NCBI RefSeq assembly: GCF_005848555.1
Contig: NZ_CP040518.1
Location: 2,169,001 to 2,233,000, forward strand
Source of the DNA: Blautia sp. SC05B48
GTDB taxonomy: Bacteria; Bacillota; Clostridia; Lachnospirales; Lachnospiraceae
Reading direction: 5' to 3'
Length of the DNA: 64,000 nucleotides
The notes below the pieces were generated by a model. The model ran no database searches. It was not told the origin of the DNA and saw only the letters and a list, made by a program, of their open reading frames with translations. This document shows, in pieces, positions 52,271 to 61,815 of the stretch. The first letter of the stretch is position 1, and each line of letters opens with the position of its first letter. Position numbers and translations under genes: made by a program.

Positions 52271-52326
52271 TAAACTTCCGTGTAAAGTGTAACAACCATT
52301 TCAGGGACTCCGCACCCCTGGGACGT

Positions 52327-52361
52327 TGTCTACTTTTTTACGAGAGTAGGCATTTTTTTAT
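52327..52361 (+). terminator. Expression-platform terminator of riboswitch 2
   Basis: GTCTACT and AGTAGGC form a stem followed by a T-run. Termination here would silence the downstream gene when cobalamin is bound. Confidence 0.65.
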
Positions 52362-52472
52362 GGAATGCGCCTGTTCATATGAATTATACATGATTAAATG
52401 GCAGGCGATACTACTCCGGATACATTCGTTCCCTCCGCGCACTCATGAACGGATTATATTTCTACCCCGGGG

Positions 52473-52498
52473 TGGCATCGCTACCTCTTTTTTTATAG
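52473..52498 (+). terminator. Second terminator-like hairpin downstream of riboswitch 2
   Basis: Short stem GGTGGC/GCTACC with three-base loop, then TCTTTTTTT. About 43 bases before the Cys-rich gene. Weak stem, but the T-run is good. Confidence 0.45.
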
Positions 52499-52540
52499 GA
52501 AAATTTATGCGTGGTTATGTCAGGAGAGGAGAAAAGAGCC

Positions 52541-52828
52541 ATGGAGAAGCCATACTGGGAAGGCAAAGAATACTCTTACTTCAGCCACAAAAAATGTGAG
52601 TACTTTCCATGCCATAAAGGAGCAGATCCGGAGAACTTCAACTGTCTGTTCTGCTATTGTCCTTTATATGCACTGGGAGATAAATGTGGTGGTAATTTTC
52701 GCTTTACGGAAAGCGGCATCAAAGACTGCACCGAATGCAAGCTTCCTCACAGAAGAGAGAACTTCGGATATGTTACAGGTAAATATAGCGAGCTTGCGGA
52801 AATTGTACGGAAGCAGCGGGAAAAATAA
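52541..52828 (+). CDS. Cysteine-rich small-domain protein
   Basis: 95 residues with eight cysteines (19, 24, 35, 38, 40, 49, 63, 66) and His25, no signal peptide or membrane helix. The pattern CLFCYCPLY and DCTECKLPH is the cysteine-rich small domain family, often near cobalamin genes; it may bind a metal or iron-sulfur cluster. It is the only gene behind riboswitch 2. The ATG 52541 has GGAGAGGAG upstream; ATG 52517 is also in frame. Confidence 0.85.
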   Translation: MEKPYWEGKEYSYFSHKKCEYFPCHKGADPENFNCLFCYCPLYALGDKCGGNFRFTESGIKDCTECKLPHRRENFGYVTGKYSELAEIVRKQREK

Positions 52829-52830
52829 AA

Positions 52831-52895
52831 AACAGGTCAGTTCAGGTACAGGAAAATGCATATTCCTGTGTTTGAACTGGCCTGTTTTGTTTTGG
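52831..52895. terminator. Terminator between the Cys-rich gene and the convergent PHP gene
   Basis: Long stem ACAGGTCAGTTCA with TGAACTGGCCTGT (one G-T), T-rich on both outer flanks, so it can serve both convergent genes. Confidence 0.85.
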
Positions 52896-52935
52896 GGTGG
52901 ACAATAGCTGTTATCTGTCGGAAAAATACAGAAGA

Positions 52936-53652
52936 TCATTCTCTGGTTTGGAGAAAAACCTTGAGTCTGGGAAGCTGGTTGTTGAGGATCAGCTGTTCCG
53001 GAAACATGGCCTGATGAACAAACTCAGCAGCATAGGTAAAATCTCCGATATGCTCCGGGCCATGGCTGTCACTGGAAAGAAGCAGCGGCAGATCATATTT
53101 GCGGCAGCATCGAAGGATCTCGAAACAGTTTTCTCTTGTGTCGCCACGATAGCCATAAGGTGCAAGAGAAGCTTCGTTGATCTCAAAGATCGTGCCGGTT
53201 TCCCTGGCAGCCCTTGCAAGCGCATCATAATTAACCGGGTAATGAGTGTTATCACTATGTCCGAGGATCTTCACACAGGGGTTTTTCATTACATTGATAA
53301 AAGCTTCTGTGTTTTCGGCTCTGGTACCGCAGCGGTAATTCCAGGCATGCATGCTGGCAATGGCGTAATCAAGTTTACATAATAATTCCTGATCTAAATC
53401 TACCGTTCCGCTGCGGTCAAGGATATTCAGTTCAATTCCGTAGAGTAATTCCACACCGAAATGTTTTTTGGGAGAATAGGTAAGGCTGCGGAAATAGGAG
53501 GAAGTTCCGGCTGCAAGAGTGCCGGGACCGTGATCAGTGATCCCGAGAAGCCGGAGACCTTTCTCAGCAGCTGCACGTGCCATGTTGGTGATGGTACATT
53601 CCGTGCCGTGACCACTGGCGATGGAGTGGGTATGCATATCAGAAAGATACAT
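52936..53652 (-). CDS. PHP-domain phosphoesterase
   Basis: 238 residues of the polymerase-and-histidinol-phosphatase fold, YcdX-like. Metal-binding residues are visible as DMHTHS at 5-10, GITDHG near 37, the ASMHAW stretch near 99, LGHSDN near 130, and SSDSHG near 193. Substrate unknown; family members hydrolyse small phosphate esters. Minus strand, alone between two plus-strand units. RBS AGAGGTG before ATG 53652. Confidence 0.88.
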   Translation of the reverse strand: MYLSDMHTHSIASGHGTECTITNMARAAAEKGLRLLGITDHGPGTLAAGTSSYFRSLTYSPKKHFGVELLYGIELNILDRSGTVDLDQELLCKLDYAIASMHAWNYRCGTRAENTEAFINVMKNPCVKILGHSDNTHYPVNYDALARAARETGTIFEINEASLAPYGYRGDTRENCFEILRCCRKYDLPLLLSSDSHGPEHIGDFTYAAEFVHQAMFPEQLILNNQLPRLKVFLQTRE

Positions 53653-53883
53653 AAAAATACACCTCTTTTACTGTTTGAGAACATATGACAGAGCGGAATG
53701 TGAATGTCCGCTTTGTATAAATTTTTTTTGAAAAACAAAGGAATTTCTATATAAATCCAAGTATGGCAGAGCAGAAAAGCAAAGTCAATAGAGAAAAACA
53801 TAAAAATACAAAAAACAAATAAAATCAACAGGGTGCAACCGATAAAAACCACAAAAACAGCTAGAAACACATGTTGGATTTCG

Positions 53884-53912
53884 TTGACATCGAAGTAGGG
53901 GTAAGGTATAAT
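53884..53912 (+). promoter_or_regulatory. Strong promoter of the microcompartment operon
   Basis: TTGACA, 17-base spacer, TATAAT, an exact match to the consensus, 94 bases before the dehydratase ATG. A hairpin with AGCGGA/TCCGCT (about 53694-53716) lies near the PHP start. I see no other structured element in 53653-54006. No local regulator gene; control is likely from elsewhere. Confidence 0.85.
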
Positions 53913-54006
53913 AAAACTACATGAGCACATAGCCGGACAGGAGCGGTTCTGGAAGCGCAGAGGCAGACAGATCACCAGAAACAACCGGTTATGAGAAAGG
54001 AGAATC

Positions 54007-56532
54007 ATGGAGAAATTTCATATAGCAGATGTTCCGAAAACAGACAGGATCACACATCTTGTAGATAATCTTTATGCAAAGATGCCGGTGATCGAATCTG
54101 CCAGAGCAAAACTGATCACAGAGTCTTACAAAGCAACAGAAGACGAGCCGATCATCACCCGCAGGGCCAAGGCATTTGCCCACATCCTGCACAACATTCC
54201 AATCATCATCCGTGATGAGGAGCTGATCGTCGGAAGCAGCACTTTGGCGCCGAGAGGATGTCAGACGTTTCCGGAGTATTCTTTCCAGTGGCTGGAGGAT
54301 GAGCTGGATACAGTGGCTACCAGAACAGCCGATCCATTTTATATTGCGGAGGAAACCAAGGCGGAGCTCCGTGAGGTACATAAATACTGGAAAGGCAAGA
54401 CTACCAGTGAGCTTGCAACCTCCTACATGGCACCGGAAGCGATTCTTGCCATTGACCACAATATTTTTACACCCGGAAACTATTTCTACAATGGTGTAGG
54501 ACACGTAACCGTTAAATATGAAGAAGTTCTGGCAATCGGTTATGAAGGGATCATTGCCAAAGCTCAGAAGGAACTGGATGAGTGTAATGTAGGAGATGGT
54601 GATTACGCAAAGAAATCCCGTTTCCTGGAAGCAGTTATCATGAGCTGTCAGGCAGTTATTGACTATGCACATCGCTATGCCGAGCTCGCAGAACAGATGG
54701 CATATCAGTGTCAGGATCCGACCAGAAAACAGGAACTCCTTCAGATCGCATCCAATTGTACACACGTACCGGCAAAGGGCGCCCGTAACTTCTATGAGGC
54801 GTGCCAGTCCTTCTGGTTTGTACAGCAGCTGATCCAGATGGAAAGCAGCGGACATTCCATTTCACCGGGACGTTTTGACCAGTATATGTATCCGTATTAC
54901 AAGAGCGATATAGAAGCAGGCAATCTTACCAGAGAATTTGCCCAGGAACTGATGGACTGTATATGGGTAAAATTAAACGACCTGAATAAATGTCGTGATG
55001 CTGCATCTGCAGAGGGCTTTGCAGGCTACAGCCTTTTCCAGAACCTGATCGCAGGTGGTCAGAACAAGGATGGCGAGGATGTGACCAATGATCTCTCCTT
55101 TATGTGCATCCAGGCGTCTATGCATGTGCATCTTCCGGCACCGTCTCTTTCTGTAAGAGTATGGAACGGATCTCCGCATGAATTCCTGATCAAGGCTGCA
55201 GAGCTTACAAGAACAGGAATCGGACTCCCGGCTTATTACAATGATGAGGTTATCATTCCTGCACTGCAGAACCGTGGCCTTTCTCTTGCAGATGCCAGAG
55301 AATATAACATCATCGGTTGTGTAGAACCGCAGAAGGCAGGTAAGACAGAGGGCTGGCATGACGCTGCATTCTTTAACATGTGCCGTCCGCTGGAGATGGT
55401 TTTCTCCAATGGTATGGACAAAGGGGTACAGATCAGTGTCCAGACCGGCGATGTCACAGAGATGAAGAGCTTCGATGAGTTCTATGATGCATATAAGAAA
55501 CAGATGGAATATTTCATTTCCCTGCTTGTAAATGCTGATAATGCCATTGATGTAGCACATGCGGAGAGATGTCCGCTTCCATTCCTTTCCTGTATGGTGG
55601 ATGACTGTTTGAAACGAGGCAAATCCGTTCAGGAAGGCGGAGCTGTTTATAACTTTACAGGTCCTCAGGGATTTGGTATTGCAAACATGGCAGATTCTCT
55701 GTATGCGATCCGCAAGCTTGTATATGAAGAAAAGAAGGTGACCATGGAGGAGTTGAAGGAGGCTCTGGCATGGAACTACGGCAAGGGTATCGATGCACAG
55801 GCTGCAGCAGATATCACCACCATCGTTATGCAGAAGCTTCAGGAGAATGGCATCAGTGTAAATGAGCAGACCGCAACAGCTGTTATGACAGCAGCTCTCG
55901 GAACAGAGCCATCTCCGGAGAAGAAGGCAAGATTCGAAGAGATCCACAAGATGATTGATGAGGTTCCGAAATTTGGAAATGATATCCCGGATGTGGACTA
56001 CTTTGCAAGAGATGTGGCTTATACTTACACAAGACCGCTTCAGAAATATATGAACCCAAGAGGCGGACATTATCAGGCGGGACTTTATCCTGTATCTGCA
56101 AATGTTCCGCTTGGCGGACAGACCGGTGCAACACCGGATGGTCGTTACGCACATACTCCGGTAGCAGATGGTGTTTCCCCGTCAGCCGGCAAGGATGTGA
56201 AGGGACCGACAGCTGCGGCAACTTCTGTATCACGTCTGGATCATTTTATCGTATCCAACGGAACACTGTTCAATCAGAAATTCCATCCGTCAGCACTTGC
56301 AGGAAGAGAAGGACTGGAGAAATTCGTGGCATTGATCCGCGGATACTTTGATCAGAAGGGCATGCATATGCAGTTTAACGTTGTTGACAGAGAAACACTT
56401 CTGGATGCACAGAAACATCCTGAGAAGTACAAACATCTGGTTGTACGTGTTGCAGGCTACAGCGCATTGTTCACTACACTTTCCAGATCTCTGCAGGATG
56501 ATATCATCAGAAGAACGGAGCAGGGCTTCTAA
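54007..56532 (+). CDS. Glycyl-radical 1,2-propanediol (or glycerol) dehydratase
   Basis: 841 residues. Active-site Cys438 and Glu440 (IIGCVEPQ) and radical Gly817 (VAGYSALF) are at the same numbers I recall for the characterised Roseburia inulinivorans propanediol dehydratase, and the family length fits. It removes water from 1,2-propanediol to give propanal, B12-independent. The class II aldolase, aldehyde dehydrogenase and shell genes that follow support propanediol rather than choline as substrate (choline lyases have GCVET- or GCVEP-type sites with different context). RBS AAAGGAG. Oxygen-sensitive; acts inside the microcompartment. Confidence 0.93.
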   Translation: MEKFHIADVPKTDRITHLVDNLYAKMPVIESARAKLITESYKATEDEPIITRRAKAFAHILHNIPIIIRDEELIVGSSTLAPRGCQTFPEYSFQWLEDELDTVATRTADPFYIAEETKAELREVHKYWKGKTTSELATSYMAPEAILAIDHNIFTPGNYFYNGVGHVTVKYEEVLAIGYEGIIAKAQKELDECNVGDGDYAKKSRFLEAVIMSCQAVIDYAHRYAELAEQMAYQCQDPTRKQELLQIASNCTHVPAKGARNFYEACQSFWFVQQLIQMESSGHSISPGRFDQYMYPYYKSDIEAGNLTREFAQELMDCIWVKLNDLNKCRDAASAEGFAGYSLFQNLIAGGQNKDGEDVTNDLSFMCIQASMHVHLPAPSLSVRVWNGSPHEFLIKAAELTRTGIGLPAYYNDEVIIPALQNRGLSLADAREYNIIGCVEPQKAGKTEGWHDAAFFNMCRPLEMVFSNGMDKGVQISVQTGDVTEMKSFDEFYDAYKKQMEYFISLLVNADNAIDVAHAERCPLPFLSCMVDDCLKRGKSVQEGGAVYNFTGPQGFGIANMADSLYAIRKLVYEEKKVTMEELKEALAWNYGKGIDAQAAADITTIVMQKLQENGISVNEQTATAVMTAALGTEPSPEKKARFEEIHKMIDEVPKFGNDIPDVDYFARDVAYTYTRPLQKYMNPRGGHYQAGLYPVSANVPLGGQTGATPDGRYAHTPVADGVSPSAGKDVKGPTAAATSVSRLDHFIVSNGTLFNQKFHPSALAGREGLEKFVALIRGYFDQKGMHMQFNVVDRETLLDAQKHPEKYKHLVVRVAGYSALFTTLSRSLQDDIIRRTEQGF

Positions 56533-56543
56533 AGGAGTAACGT

Positions 56544-57335
56544 ATGGACTATTTGGATACAAAGGGCAGGATCTTTGATATTCAGAAATATTCAGTACAC
56601 GATGGACCGGGTATCCGTACCATCGTGTTCCTGAAGGGCTGCGTTCTCCGCTGCCGCTGGTGCTGTAATCCGGAATCACAGGAATACCGGATCCAGAACA
56701 TGAAGGTTCTGGGAGAAGATAAAGTGATCGGCCGCGACGTGACAGTTCGTGAAATGATCGAAGAGGTGGAAAAGGACCGTGCCTATTATTACCGTTCCGG
56801 AGGCGGGATCACCCTTTCCGGAGGGGAATGTATGTGTCAGGCGGACTTTTCCAGAGATCTTCTCCGCGCGGCAAAGGAGAGAGGAATCAACACAGCGGTA
56901 GAAAGTATGGCCTGTGCCCCATGGGAAAAGATCGAACAGGTACTTCCCTATCTGGATGTATATCTGATGGATATCAAGCATATGAATCAGGAAAAACATA
57001 AAGAATTTACAGGACGGGCCAACGGACTGATGCTGGAGAATGCAAGAAGGGTTGCGCTCTACGGAAAAACCAGACTGGTGATCCGCGTTCCGGTGATCCC
57101 CACATTTAATGATTCTGTGGAAGAAATCCAGGCAATCGCAAGATTTGCAGCATCCCTTCCGGGCGTAAACAAGATCCATCTTCTTCCGTACCACAGACTG
57201 GGACAGGATAAATATGAAGGACTTGGCAGACCCTATTTAATGGAAGGAATCCTTCCGCCCACAGCAGAACATATGCAGATGCTGAAGAATGCAGTGCATG
57301 CGGTATGCGGCCTGGACTGCCAGATCGGCGGCTGA
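56544..57335 (+). CDS. Glycyl-radical enzyme activase
   Basis: 263-residue radical SAM protein, with the motif CVLRCRWC (Cys-x3-Cys-x2-Cys) near residues 31-38 and SGGGITLSGGE near 90-100. It makes the glycyl radical on Gly817 of the dehydratase. It lacks the ferredoxin-like insert of many GRE activases, as in pyruvate-formate-lyase activase, so the protein is short. Starts 12 bases after the dehydratase stop. GGAG RBS. Confidence 0.93.
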   Translation: MDYLDTKGRIFDIQKYSVHDGPGIRTIVFLKGCVLRCRWCCNPESQEYRIQNMKVLGEDKVIGRDVTVREMIEEVEKDRAYYYRSGGGITLSGGECMCQADFSRDLLRAAKERGINTAVESMACAPWEKIEQVLPYLDVYLMDIKHMNQEKHKEFTGRANGLMLENARRVALYGKTRLVIRVPVIPTFNDSVEEIQAIARFAASLPGVNKIHLLPYHRLGQDKYEGLGRPYLMEGILPPTAEHMQMLKNAVHAVCGLDCQIGG

Positions 57336-57442
57336 AAGATACGGGATTACAGAAAAAAGATCCTTTGCAAACAGAAAATATAAAAAACAATAAAAACAAC
57401 ATAAAAAACAACAAGAAACCAACACAAAACAACGGATTGTCC

Positions 57443-57471
57443 TTGACTTATTTTGTGGTATGGGGTAAAAT
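57443..57471 (+). promoter_or_regulatory. Internal promoter before the aldolase gene
   Basis: TTGACT, 17-base spacer, TAAAAT (57466-57471), 51 bases before the aldolase start. An A-rich stretch at 57340-57430 precedes it. This may allow separate expression of the aldolase-to-shell genes. Confidence 0.7.
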
Positions 57472-57521
57472 GTTCTCAGAAACAAAATAGTGCAATCCAA
57501 TGCTCAAGGAGGAAATTAAGC

Positions 57522-58403
57522 ATGGTAAACGAGTTTGAAATCAAAAAACAGCTTTGTGACATCGGTAAGAGAATTTACAACCGTAACATGGTTGCAGCTA
57601 ACGACGGAAACTTTTCTGTTAAAGTAGCTGAGAATGAATATCTTTGCACACCAACTGGTGTATCCAAAGGATTCATGACACCAGAGTTCATCTGTAAAGT
57701 AGATGGCAAGGGTAATGTAATCCAGGCTAACCCGGGATTCAAACCATCATCTGAGATCAAGATGCACATGAGAGTATATGAGAAGAGACCGGACGTAGGA
57801 TCTGTTGTACATGCTCATCCGATCTATGCAACATCTTTCGCAATCGCAGGTATTCCGCTTACACAGCCGATCATGCCGGAGGCAGTTATCGCCCTTGGAT
57901 GCGTTCCGATCGCTGAGTATGGTACACCTTCCACAATGGAGATTCCGGACAACCTTGAGAAATACCTTCCATACTTTGATGCAGTACTTCTTGAGAACCA
58001 CGGAGCACTTACATGGAGCACAGACCTTAACGCTGCATACATGAAGATGGAGTCTGTAGAGTTCTACGCACAGCTTCTGTATCAGACCAAGCTCCTTGGC
58101 GGACCGAAGGAATTCGACAAAGAGAACATCGAGAAACTCTATGCCATCCGTCGTAAATTTGGTATGCCTGGTAAACATCCGGCAAGCCTCTGCCTGAACA
58201 AAGACGGCAAGAACTGCCACAACTGCGGTGGTGCATGCCACAGTGAGGACTACAAACAGTTCCCGGGATATCAGTATGATTTCGTTGGAAAAGACTGTGA
58301 TTGTGATAAAGATGCAGCTCCTGCAGCAGATGCAGCAAAGAATGATGCAGAGCTTGTTGCTCAGATCACAAAACAGGTTATGGCTCAGCTTGGCCTGAAA
58401 TAA
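57522..58403 (+). CDS. Class II (fuculose-1-phosphate type) aldolase with encapsulation tail
   Basis: 293 residues. The first 215 match L-fuculose/rhamnulose-1-phosphate aldolase (metal ligands in HAHPIYATSF and NHGALTWS); the expected product is lactaldehyde plus DHAP. The tail is unusual: a Cys-rich segment (NCHNCGGAC near 239-247, then DCDCDK near 270), an Ala-rich spacer, and a final amphipathic helix (ELVAQITKQVMAQLGL) of the encapsulation-peptide type that would bring the aldolase into the compartment. ATG 57522 has CAAGGAGG upstream; the frame is open 23 codons earlier. Confidence 0.92.
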   Translation: MVNEFEIKKQLCDIGKRIYNRNMVAANDGNFSVKVAENEYLCTPTGVSKGFMTPEFICKVDGKGNVIQANPGFKPSSEIKMHMRVYEKRPDVGSVVHAHPIYATSFAIAGIPLTQPIMPEAVIALGCVPIAEYGTPSTMEIPDNLEKYLPYFDAVLLENHGALTWSTDLNAAYMKMESVEFYAQLLYQTKLLGGPKEFDKENIEKLYAIRRKFGMPGKHPASLCLNKDGKNCHNCGGACHSEDYKQFPGYQYDFVGKDCDCDKDAAPAADAAKNDAELVAQITKQVMAQLGLK

Positions 58404-58436
58404 TCTTTTGACGGAATAATTAAGGAGGACAATCTC

Positions 58437-59825
58437 ATGCCAATAAGTGAGAATATGGTACAGGAAATTGTACAGGAAGTTATGGCAAAGATGCAGATTG
58501 CAGATGCTCCGGCCGGAAAACATGGCGTTTTCAAGGATATGAATGATGCTATCGAAGCAGCCAAGAAGGCTCAGCTGGTAGTTAAGACAATGTCTATGGA
58601 CCAGAGAGAAAAGATCATCACCTGCATCCGCAAGAAGATCAAAGAAAATGCGGAAGTACTGGCACGTATGGGTGTTGAGGAAACTGGTATGGGTAATGTG
58701 GGAGATAAGATCCTGAAGCATCACCTGGTAGCAGACAAGACACCTGGAACAGAAGACATTACAACAACTGCATGGTCCGGAGACAGAGGACTGACTCTGA
58801 TCGAGATGGGACCGTTTGGTGTTATCGGTGCGATCACACCATGCACTAACCCAAGTGAAACAGTTCTCTGCAACACAATGGGTATGCTGGCAGGCGGAAA
58901 TACAGTAGTATTCAACCCACATCCGGCAGCAGTTAAAACTTCTATTTACGCAATCAATCTTTTAAATGAGGCTTCCCTGGAATCAGGCGGCCCGGATAAT
59001 ATCGCTGTCACAGTTGAGAAACCAACCCTTGAGACAAGCAATATTATGATGAAACATAAAGATATCCATCTGATCGCAGCAACAGGAGGTCCTGGTGTTG
59101 TGACAGCAGTTCTTTCCTCTGGTAAGAGAGGAATCGGTGCAGGAGCAGGAAACCCGCCGGCACTGGTTGATGCTACTGCTGATATCCGTAAGGCAGCTCA
59201 GGATATCGTAAACGGATGTACATTCGATAACAACCTTCCATGTATCGCAGAGAAGGAAGTTGTTGCAGTATCTTCCGTAGTTGATGAGTTAATGCACTAC
59301 ATGCTTACAGAAAATGACTGCTACCTTGCATCCAAGGAAGAGCAGGATAAGCTTGTTGAAACTGTACTTGCAGGCGGCAAGCTGAACCGTAAATGTGTAG
59401 GACGTGATGCGAAGACACTTCTTTCCATGATCGGAGTTCAGGCACCGGCAAACACCCGCTGCATTATCTTCGAGGGACCGAAGGAGCATCCGCTTATCAC
59501 AACAGAGCTTATGATGCCGATCCTCGGAATCGTAAGAGCAAAGGATTTTGATGACGCTGTAGAGCAGGCTGTATGGCTTGAGCATGGCAACCGTCATTCC
59601 GCACATATTCATTCCAAGAATATTGATAACATTACAAAATATGCGAAAGCAATCGACACAGCAATCCTTGTAAAGAACGGCCCGTCCTATTCCGCACTTG
59701 GATTCGGTGGAGAAGGCTTCTGTACATTTACCATTGCAAGCCGTACCGGTGAGGGACTTACAAGCGCAAGCACATTCACAAAGAGAAGACGTTGCGTAAT
59801 GACAGACAGCCTTTGCATTCGTTGA
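58437..59825 (+). CDS. pduP: CoA-acylating propanal dehydrogenase (PduP type)
   Basis: 462 residues. Oxidises propanal to propanoyl-CoA with NAD; catalytic Cys269 in NNLPCIAEK. The N-terminus (MVQEIVQEVMAKMQI) is an amphipathic encapsulation helix followed by a short linker. This pairs with alcohol dehydrogenase and PduL to regenerate NAD and CoA. RBS AAGGAGG. A gap of 33 bases from the aldolase. Confidence 0.93.
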   Translation: MPISENMVQEIVQEVMAKMQIADAPAGKHGVFKDMNDAIEAAKKAQLVVKTMSMDQREKIITCIRKKIKENAEVLARMGVEETGMGNVGDKILKHHLVADKTPGTEDITTTAWSGDRGLTLIEMGPFGVIGAITPCTNPSETVLCNTMGMLAGGNTVVFNPHPAAVKTSIYAINLLNEASLESGGPDNIAVTVEKPTLETSNIMMKHKDIHLIAATGGPGVVTAVLSSGKRGIGAGAGNPPALVDATADIRKAAQDIVNGCTFDNNLPCIAEKEVVAVSSVVDELMHYMLTENDCYLASKEEQDKLVETVLAGGKLNRKCVGRDAKTLLSMIGVQAPANTRCIIFEGPKEHPLITTELMMPILGIVRAKDFDDAVEQAVWLEHGNRHSAHIHSKNIDNITKYAKAIDTAILVKNGPSYSALGFGGEGFCTFTIASRTGEGLTSASTFTKRRRCVMTDSLCIR

Positions 59826-59843
59826 TCAGGAGGAACATAAATC

Positions 59844-61073
59844 ATGGATATGAACAATGTAAATATCGAAGAAATCGTTAAACAGGTTCTCTCCGGCATG
59901 ACAGGAAACGCTCCTGCAGCAGCAGCTGCAAGCGCTCCGGCTGCTCCGGCAGGAAATACAATTCCTAAAAAAGCAAGAGTGGCAATGATGACAGAGAAGA
60001 AACATTTTGAGCTTCAGGAGTATGATCTTCCGGAAGTTGGTGACGACGACATCCTTGTAAAAGTTGAGGGATGCGGTGTCTGCGGAACAGATGCTCATGA
60101 GTACAAAAATGATCCGTTTGGTCTTATTCCGGTAGTTCTCGGACATGAGGGAACCGGCGAGATCGTAAAAATGGGTAAAAACGTTAAGGTTGATACAGCT
60201 GGCAAACCGGTTAAAGTCGGAGATAAGATCGTTACATGTATGATCTTCAAAGATGATCCGGAAATCACAATGTTCGACCTCAACAAGAAAAACGTAGGCG
60301 GCGCTGACGTATACGGACTTCTTCCGGACGATGATGTTAAATTCAACGGATGGTTCGCTGATTACATCTTCATCAGAGGCGGAAGCTTTGGTTCCACATT
60401 CTTCAATGTAAGTGATCTGGATCTTGATTCCCGTATCCTCATCGAGCCATGTGCAGTACTTGTACATGCAGTAGAGAGAGCAAAAACAACAGGAATCCTG
60501 AAATTCAACAGCAGAGTTGTTGTTCAGGGCTGCGGACCGATTGGCCTGATCTGTATCGCCGTTCTTCATACAATGGGTGTTCACAACATCTGTGCAGTAG
60601 ACGGAAACGAGCAGCGTCTTGAATTCGCCAAGAGAATGGGCGCAACTACAACTGTAAACTTTATGAACTTCAAGGGTGTTGAGGCACTTACTGAGGCTGT
60701 GAAAGAGGCTCAGGGCGGACATCTTGCAGATTTCGCTTTCCAGTGTACTGGAAATCCTCATGCTCATTCCAATATCTACAAATTCATCCGCAACGGCGGC
60801 GGCCTCTGCGAGCTTGGATTCTTCATCAACGGTGGAGATGCAACCATCAACCCGCATTTCGACCTCTGCTCCAAAGAGATCAACCTTGTTGGTTCTTGGG
60901 TATACAACCTCAGAGATTATGCAACAACATTTGATTTCCTTAAGAGAGCAAAAGCAATCGGACTTCCAATGTCTGAGCTGATCACTGACAAGTATCCGCT
61001 GGAAGAGATCAACGAGGCACTTGAGAAGAACCTGTCAATGACAGGTCTTAAGATCGCGGTTGTTAACAAATAA
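59844..61073 (+). CDS. Zinc-type alcohol dehydrogenase with encapsulation peptide
   Basis: 409 residues of the medium-chain family. The N-terminal helix (VNIEEIVKQVLSGM) and Ala/Pro-rich linker (about 20-45) mark it as compartment cargo. Catalytic zinc ligands: Cys in GCGVCGTDAH and the GHEG motif; NAD fold GCGPIGLICIAV. The four-cysteine structural-zinc lobe of many such enzymes is not apparent. It could reduce lactaldehyde to propanediol, or propanal to propanol. Confidence 0.9.
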   Translation: MDMNNVNIEEIVKQVLSGMTGNAPAAAAASAPAAPAGNTIPKKARVAMMTEKKHFELQEYDLPEVGDDDILVKVEGCGVCGTDAHEYKNDPFGLIPVVLGHEGTGEIVKMGKNVKVDTAGKPVKVGDKIVTCMIFKDDPEITMFDLNKKNVGGADVYGLLPDDDVKFNGWFADYIFIRGGSFGSTFFNVSDLDLDSRILIEPCAVLVHAVERAKTTGILKFNSRVVVQGCGPIGLICIAVLHTMGVHNICAVDGNEQRLEFAKRMGATTTVNFMNFKGVEALTEAVKEAQGGHLADFAFQCTGNPHAHSNIYKFIRNGGGLCELGFFINGGDATINPHFDLCSKEINLVGSWVYNLRDYATTFDFLKRAKAIGLPMSELITDKYPLEEINEALEKNLSMTGLKIAVVNK

Positions 61074-61097
61074 CCTTAACGGGAAAGGAGAAGCAAC

Positions 61098-61412
61098 ATG
61101 GCAGAAGCTGTAGGAATTCTGGAGGTCTTCGGACTTGCGACAGCCTTTGTGGCAGCTGACGCCGGGTGCAAGGCTGCAAATGTCCACCTGGAGGTATTCG
61201 ATAAGAATAAACCGGCGAATGCGGACAGCCTGCCAGTACCGCTTCTTGTCTGCATCAAGTACCGCGGAAGCGTGTCAGATGTCACAGCAGCGGTAGAAGC
61301 CGGCATGAAGGTCGCAGAGAGCATGACAGGTGTGGTACAGCATTACATAATCCCCAACCCGGAACCAGGTACACAGAAAATGCTGAAGATCAGCGCCCTG
61401 GATAAAGATTGA
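61098..61412 (+). CDS. BMC shell protein (hexamer type) 1
   Basis: 104 residues, one BMC domain (PF00936 type) with the usual start AVGILEVFGLATAFVAAD. It has a longer loop (FDKNKPANADSLP) than PduA-like proteins and a distinct pore region, so it is a different shell tile from the KIGSGL-type proteins. RBS GGAGAAG. Followed by a hairpin at 61416-61451. Confidence 0.9.
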   Translation: MAEAVGILEVFGLATAFVAADAGCKAANVHLEVFDKNKPANADSLPVPLLVCIKYRGSVSDVTAAVEAGMKVAESMTGVVQHYIIPNPEPGTQKMLKISALDKD

Positions 61413-61415
61413 GAG

Positions 61416-61451
61416 GATTCCGCAACTTAACTTTACAAAAGTGTCGGAATC
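61416..61451 (+). other. Intergenic stem-loop in the shell gene cluster
   Basis: GATTCCG (61416-61422) with CGGAATC (61445-61451). No T-run, so probably not a terminator. May influence mRNA stability between shell genes. Confidence 0.4.
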
Positions 61452-61496
61452 ATATATGATAAAAAAGTAACGAATAGGATTCAGGAGGATAGAATC

Positions 61497-61772
61497 ATGG
61501 CACAGGAAGCATTAGGAATGGTTGAGACAAGAGGCCTCACAGCTGCGATCGAGGCAGCAGATGCAATGACAAAAGCAGCAGAGGTTGCTCTGGTAGGAAC
61601 AGAGAAGATCGGTTCCGGTCTTGTAACTGTTATGGTTCGTGGAGACGTAGGCGCTGTAAAAGCAGCAGTAGAGAGCGGAAGCGCAGCAGCATCCAGACTT
61701 GGAGAGCTTGTAGCTACACACGTGATCCCGAGACCTCATACAGACGTAGAGAAAATCCTTCCAAAGCTCTGA
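61497..61772 (+). CDS. BMC shell protein 2 (PduA-like)
   Basis: 91 residues, canonical BMC-H tile with [18 protein letters not shown] and the pore motif KIGSGL, which in PduA lines a small polar pore. Nearly identical to the fourth shell gene (62230): about six differences in 91 positions. RBS CAGGAGG. Confidence 0.95.
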   Translation: MAQEALGMVETRGLTAAIEAADAMTKAAEVALVGTEKIGSGLVTVMVRGDVGAVKAAVESGSAAASRLGELVATHVIPRPHTDVEKILPKL

Positions 61773-61815
61773 TTCAGGCTTTGAGAGGAATAGAAATTAG
61801 TTAAGGAGTTCGCTC

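Noticed and set aside
52207..52599. A 130-codon plus-strand open frame after riboswitch 2
   Set aside because: It overlaps the B12 box and both terminator hairpins and has no family features; the real gene is at 52541.
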